Positions 53,868 through 64,000 of a stretch of 64,000 nt of DNA are shown piece after piece (position 1 is the stretch's first letter; each line of letters starts with the position of its first letter). This DNA comes from Syngnathus acus (Eukaryota; Chordata; Actinopteri; Syngnathiformes; Syngnathidae): contig NC_051088.1 of assembly GCF_901709675.1 (NCBI RefSeq), forward strand, positions 3,159,164 through 3,223,163, given 5' to 3'. Below the pieces are notes generated by a model, which was given only the letters and a program-made list of their open reading frames with translations, did not search any database and was not told the DNA's origin. The position numbers were made by a program, and so were the translations under genes.

Positions 53868-54723
53868 GAAAGGCTTACAGACACAATATATTTTACACTG
53901 GGGTAGAATGGCGGATTCATCTCGATCAGAGGAGAGCATAGAACATGGAGGTAACAGCCCCTCCACACAAAAAATAAAGCACGAATAAAATGTACAAGGC
54001 TTTTACATTTGTGATAGTAAAATAAGTCGACTTCTGTCTTCTCAAAATATCTCTAAGATTGTTGAATAACCTAGGTAGGGTATTGAGAACAAATCTCCAT
54101 TGCAAGGTTTCATCATTCCACTTGGCTGCAACCTTGACCTCCATCTCAAATGAATTGCTACATTAAAAAGGATGAAAGTGGGAATGGAAGTGCCTGATTA
54201 ATGATGTTAAAAGATGTTTGGACATGAGGAAGTTTACAACACAGAGCATAACAAGAAAAGGGAAACCAGTTACAGTAAATGTATTTACAATTATCAGGAC
54301 ATCATTCAAATTGTAGTTTGTCATTTCTGTCATTCTACTTTTTTTCCCCATGCTGTGCATTTTCATCAAACGACTCAAAGGGCCTGTTTCCAGAATGTGC
54401 AGTGAGCATATAATGCACATATTTATTTTTAGATCATGCTCCTTACAGCTTCCATCCAATATTTTGCTTTTGTCATTCCCTTTTACTCAACTATAAGATC
54501 TTGGTGCTAAACATATTTCAAGAGGTTATCTCCTTGTGGCCATAGAATAACATCTTTCAAAGGACAAGATGGATGTACTGTCTCTAGGTGACAGTTATGA
54601 TAAATCAAGATCTACAAGCGAGAATAAGTTCCATCCACCTATCCATCTTCAGGACTGGTCACCCGCCAATCCAGACTCAAATGGCATCTGTGACCTGTTT
54701 TATATTGATCCTTCTCACCTACT

Positions 54724-62757
<8,034 letters not shown>

Positions 62758-63356
62758 GACGGCATTCACCTAATACACAAAGCACACAGGAAGCAGAGCA
62801 CACACGTTATTCGGACGATAATATTGATAAAATATTTAAGGACAACTCAGGAATGTATCTTTAATGCAAAAGTGCAACTCTAATTAAATGACGTCAACTT
62901 CGAAACCAAATGCAAATGCTAAAGCTTCTGGTCGCATGCTACAGATACTCTGCATGTCAAATAAGCTCTTCTTCACTCTGTTGGTTATTTGCGACATTTA
63001 TCAAGTTCAAACGAAGCTTCATATAGGTCAAATGAGCAACGCTAACTGCAGATGAAAGAAAGTTTAAATTCACACGTTTATTCATGTGAGGAGATAATTT
63101 GACTTTTCACTTCTCCGTGGATATGCAGCGTACAGATAACCCACACGCATACACAAACACACTGCAACATGTCGTCCATTTTAAAATAAGTGTGCCTGAA
63201 CATCCAGGTAAAAAAAAAAAAAAAGTGATGAATCAGCAATCAATACGGTGCACCTTCTCCCACCCACGTCCGAGCCGCTCTGTGGAAGCTTAACGGCATC
63301 TCTTCAACTGCTTGTTCCTCCTTCTTGTGCAGCATTCCAACGGTTACAGTTAAGCC
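62758..63356. other. camkv 5' side
   Basis: The start exon has an acceptor just upstream (TATTAG|GTGAATGCC), so further 5' untranslated exons lie right of it, some probably outside the window. An A run is at 63210-63223. No gene is recognised. Confidence 0.45.
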
Positions 63357-63935
63357 CATAAATATTGGGACAGTGACACAATGCTCGGGTTTTGGCCAGA
63401 TCAAATGTTATCATCATTGGATGCTGCCCACTTTTTAATGGGATAAAAGTAATGGACAAATTCAGTTCGGCAACTGATTTGCATTCTAAAGGAGTTCTGA
63501 AATGAGTTCTGAAGCATCTGGCTGAATATGAGCAGAAAATATTGCCCGGTACACTTTAGAAATCATCCAGCTGATTTTGTCAGCAATTATCAATAAAAAC
63601 AAAAGGAATGAGTTCCTTTGGCATACCTGGCCGTGGACCAGCTGGGCTGTCCCATAACTTTTGGTCTCAGATACAGACTTCTGTAATTCTGCCATTGTTC
63701 ATCTGATTTGAATGTAAAGCCCTCAAATTAAAGATGAAAGGCTGCAGTTTAGGCACATCATGTTTCATCCATCCATCCATCCATCCATCCATCCATCCAT
63801 CCATCCATCCATCCATCCATCCATCCATCCATCCATTCATTCATTCATTCATTCATTCATTCATTCATTCATTCATTTCAAATCCATTGTGTGGTCTTTA
63901 GAACCCAAAACATGTCAATGTTCCCATTTAATGAC
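63357..63935. mobile_element. Degenerate TA-flanked DNA transposon remnant
   Basis: The left end CAGTTAAGCCCATAAATATTGGGACAG-like motif (first 20 bases from 63357) preceded by TA is a widespread fish DNA-transposon terminus. The words aaattaaagatgaaaggctg and tttcaaatccattgtgtggt near the right side also belong to this family as I remember it. The right terminus is eroded and the end coordinate is approximate. Confidence 0.5.
63767..63878. repeat. (CATC)n(CATT)n microsatellite
   Basis: About 17 CATC units followed by about 10 CATT units, expanded inside the preceding transposon remnant. Confidence 0.95.
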
Positions 63936-64000
63936 TTTTCTAGTTATAGTACACTTACATTTATATATTTTCAACCGAGAGCATAGTTCTTGCCACCTCA

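Noticed and set aside
63767-63878. Regularly spaced repeats that might suggest a CRISPR-like array
   Set aside because: The units are 4 bp with no spacers; it is a microsatellite in a eukaryotic genome.

Overview
This window is nuclear DNA from a vertebrate, almost certainly a teleost fish. It holds intron-rich genes with GT-AG splice sites, orthologues of vertebrate proteins, and fish-type mobile DNA (Tc1 elements, hAT and pogo remnants, tRNA-derived SINEs with ATGG tails, long microsatellites). There is no operon structure, CRISPR array or prokaryotic signal. I could assemble seven complete gene models and one partial one by joining exons by eye. Splice phases agree across every join except one in lrrc23.

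All eight protein-coding genes lie on the minus strand. From low to high coordinates they are: the 5' end of tkt (transketolase, running off the left edge); lrrc23 (leucine-rich repeat protein); rbm10 (splicing regulator); rhoa (small GTPase); a usp21-like deubiquitinase; an arhgef3-like Rho exchange factor; uba1 (ubiquitin E1); and camkv (CaM-kinase-like pseudokinase). Human counterparts are scattered over several chromosomes (RBM10 and UBA1 are neighbours on human Xp11.23; RHOA and CAMKV lie on 3p21.31), so this is a rearranged teleost block. A RhoGEF near a Rho GTPase, and an E1 near a deubiquitinase, are pathway-related neighbours; I see no sign of co-regulation.

Region by region: 1-5.7 kb tkt and lrrc23; 5.7-8.7 kb intergenic, with a decayed Tc1 element just 3' of rbm10; 8.7-22.5 kb rbm10, whose introns carry a 2.36-kb hAT fold-back palindrome, an apparently intact Tc1 transposon and a second hAT fold-back with nested elements; 24-28.3 kb rhoa; 28.8-31.4 kb a pogo/Tigger-like remnant with at least three other elements inside it; 31.5-37.8 kb usp21-like; 38.1-43 kb arhgef3-like; 43.5-53.4 kb uba1 with its 5' untranslated exons; 53.8-62.8 kb camkv; then a mariner-type remnant interrupted by a tetranucleotide array.

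I found no evidence of a new multi-gene system. The points most worth a second look are a one-base frameshift in lrrc23, an rbm10 model that lacks its G-patch, two hAT fold-back elements each built from an inverted hAT 5' end, an intact Tc1 copy 10 kb from a broken sister, a two-copy element joining a SINE 3' end to a non-SINE segment, and a 50-bp-arm hairpin in a camkv intron.
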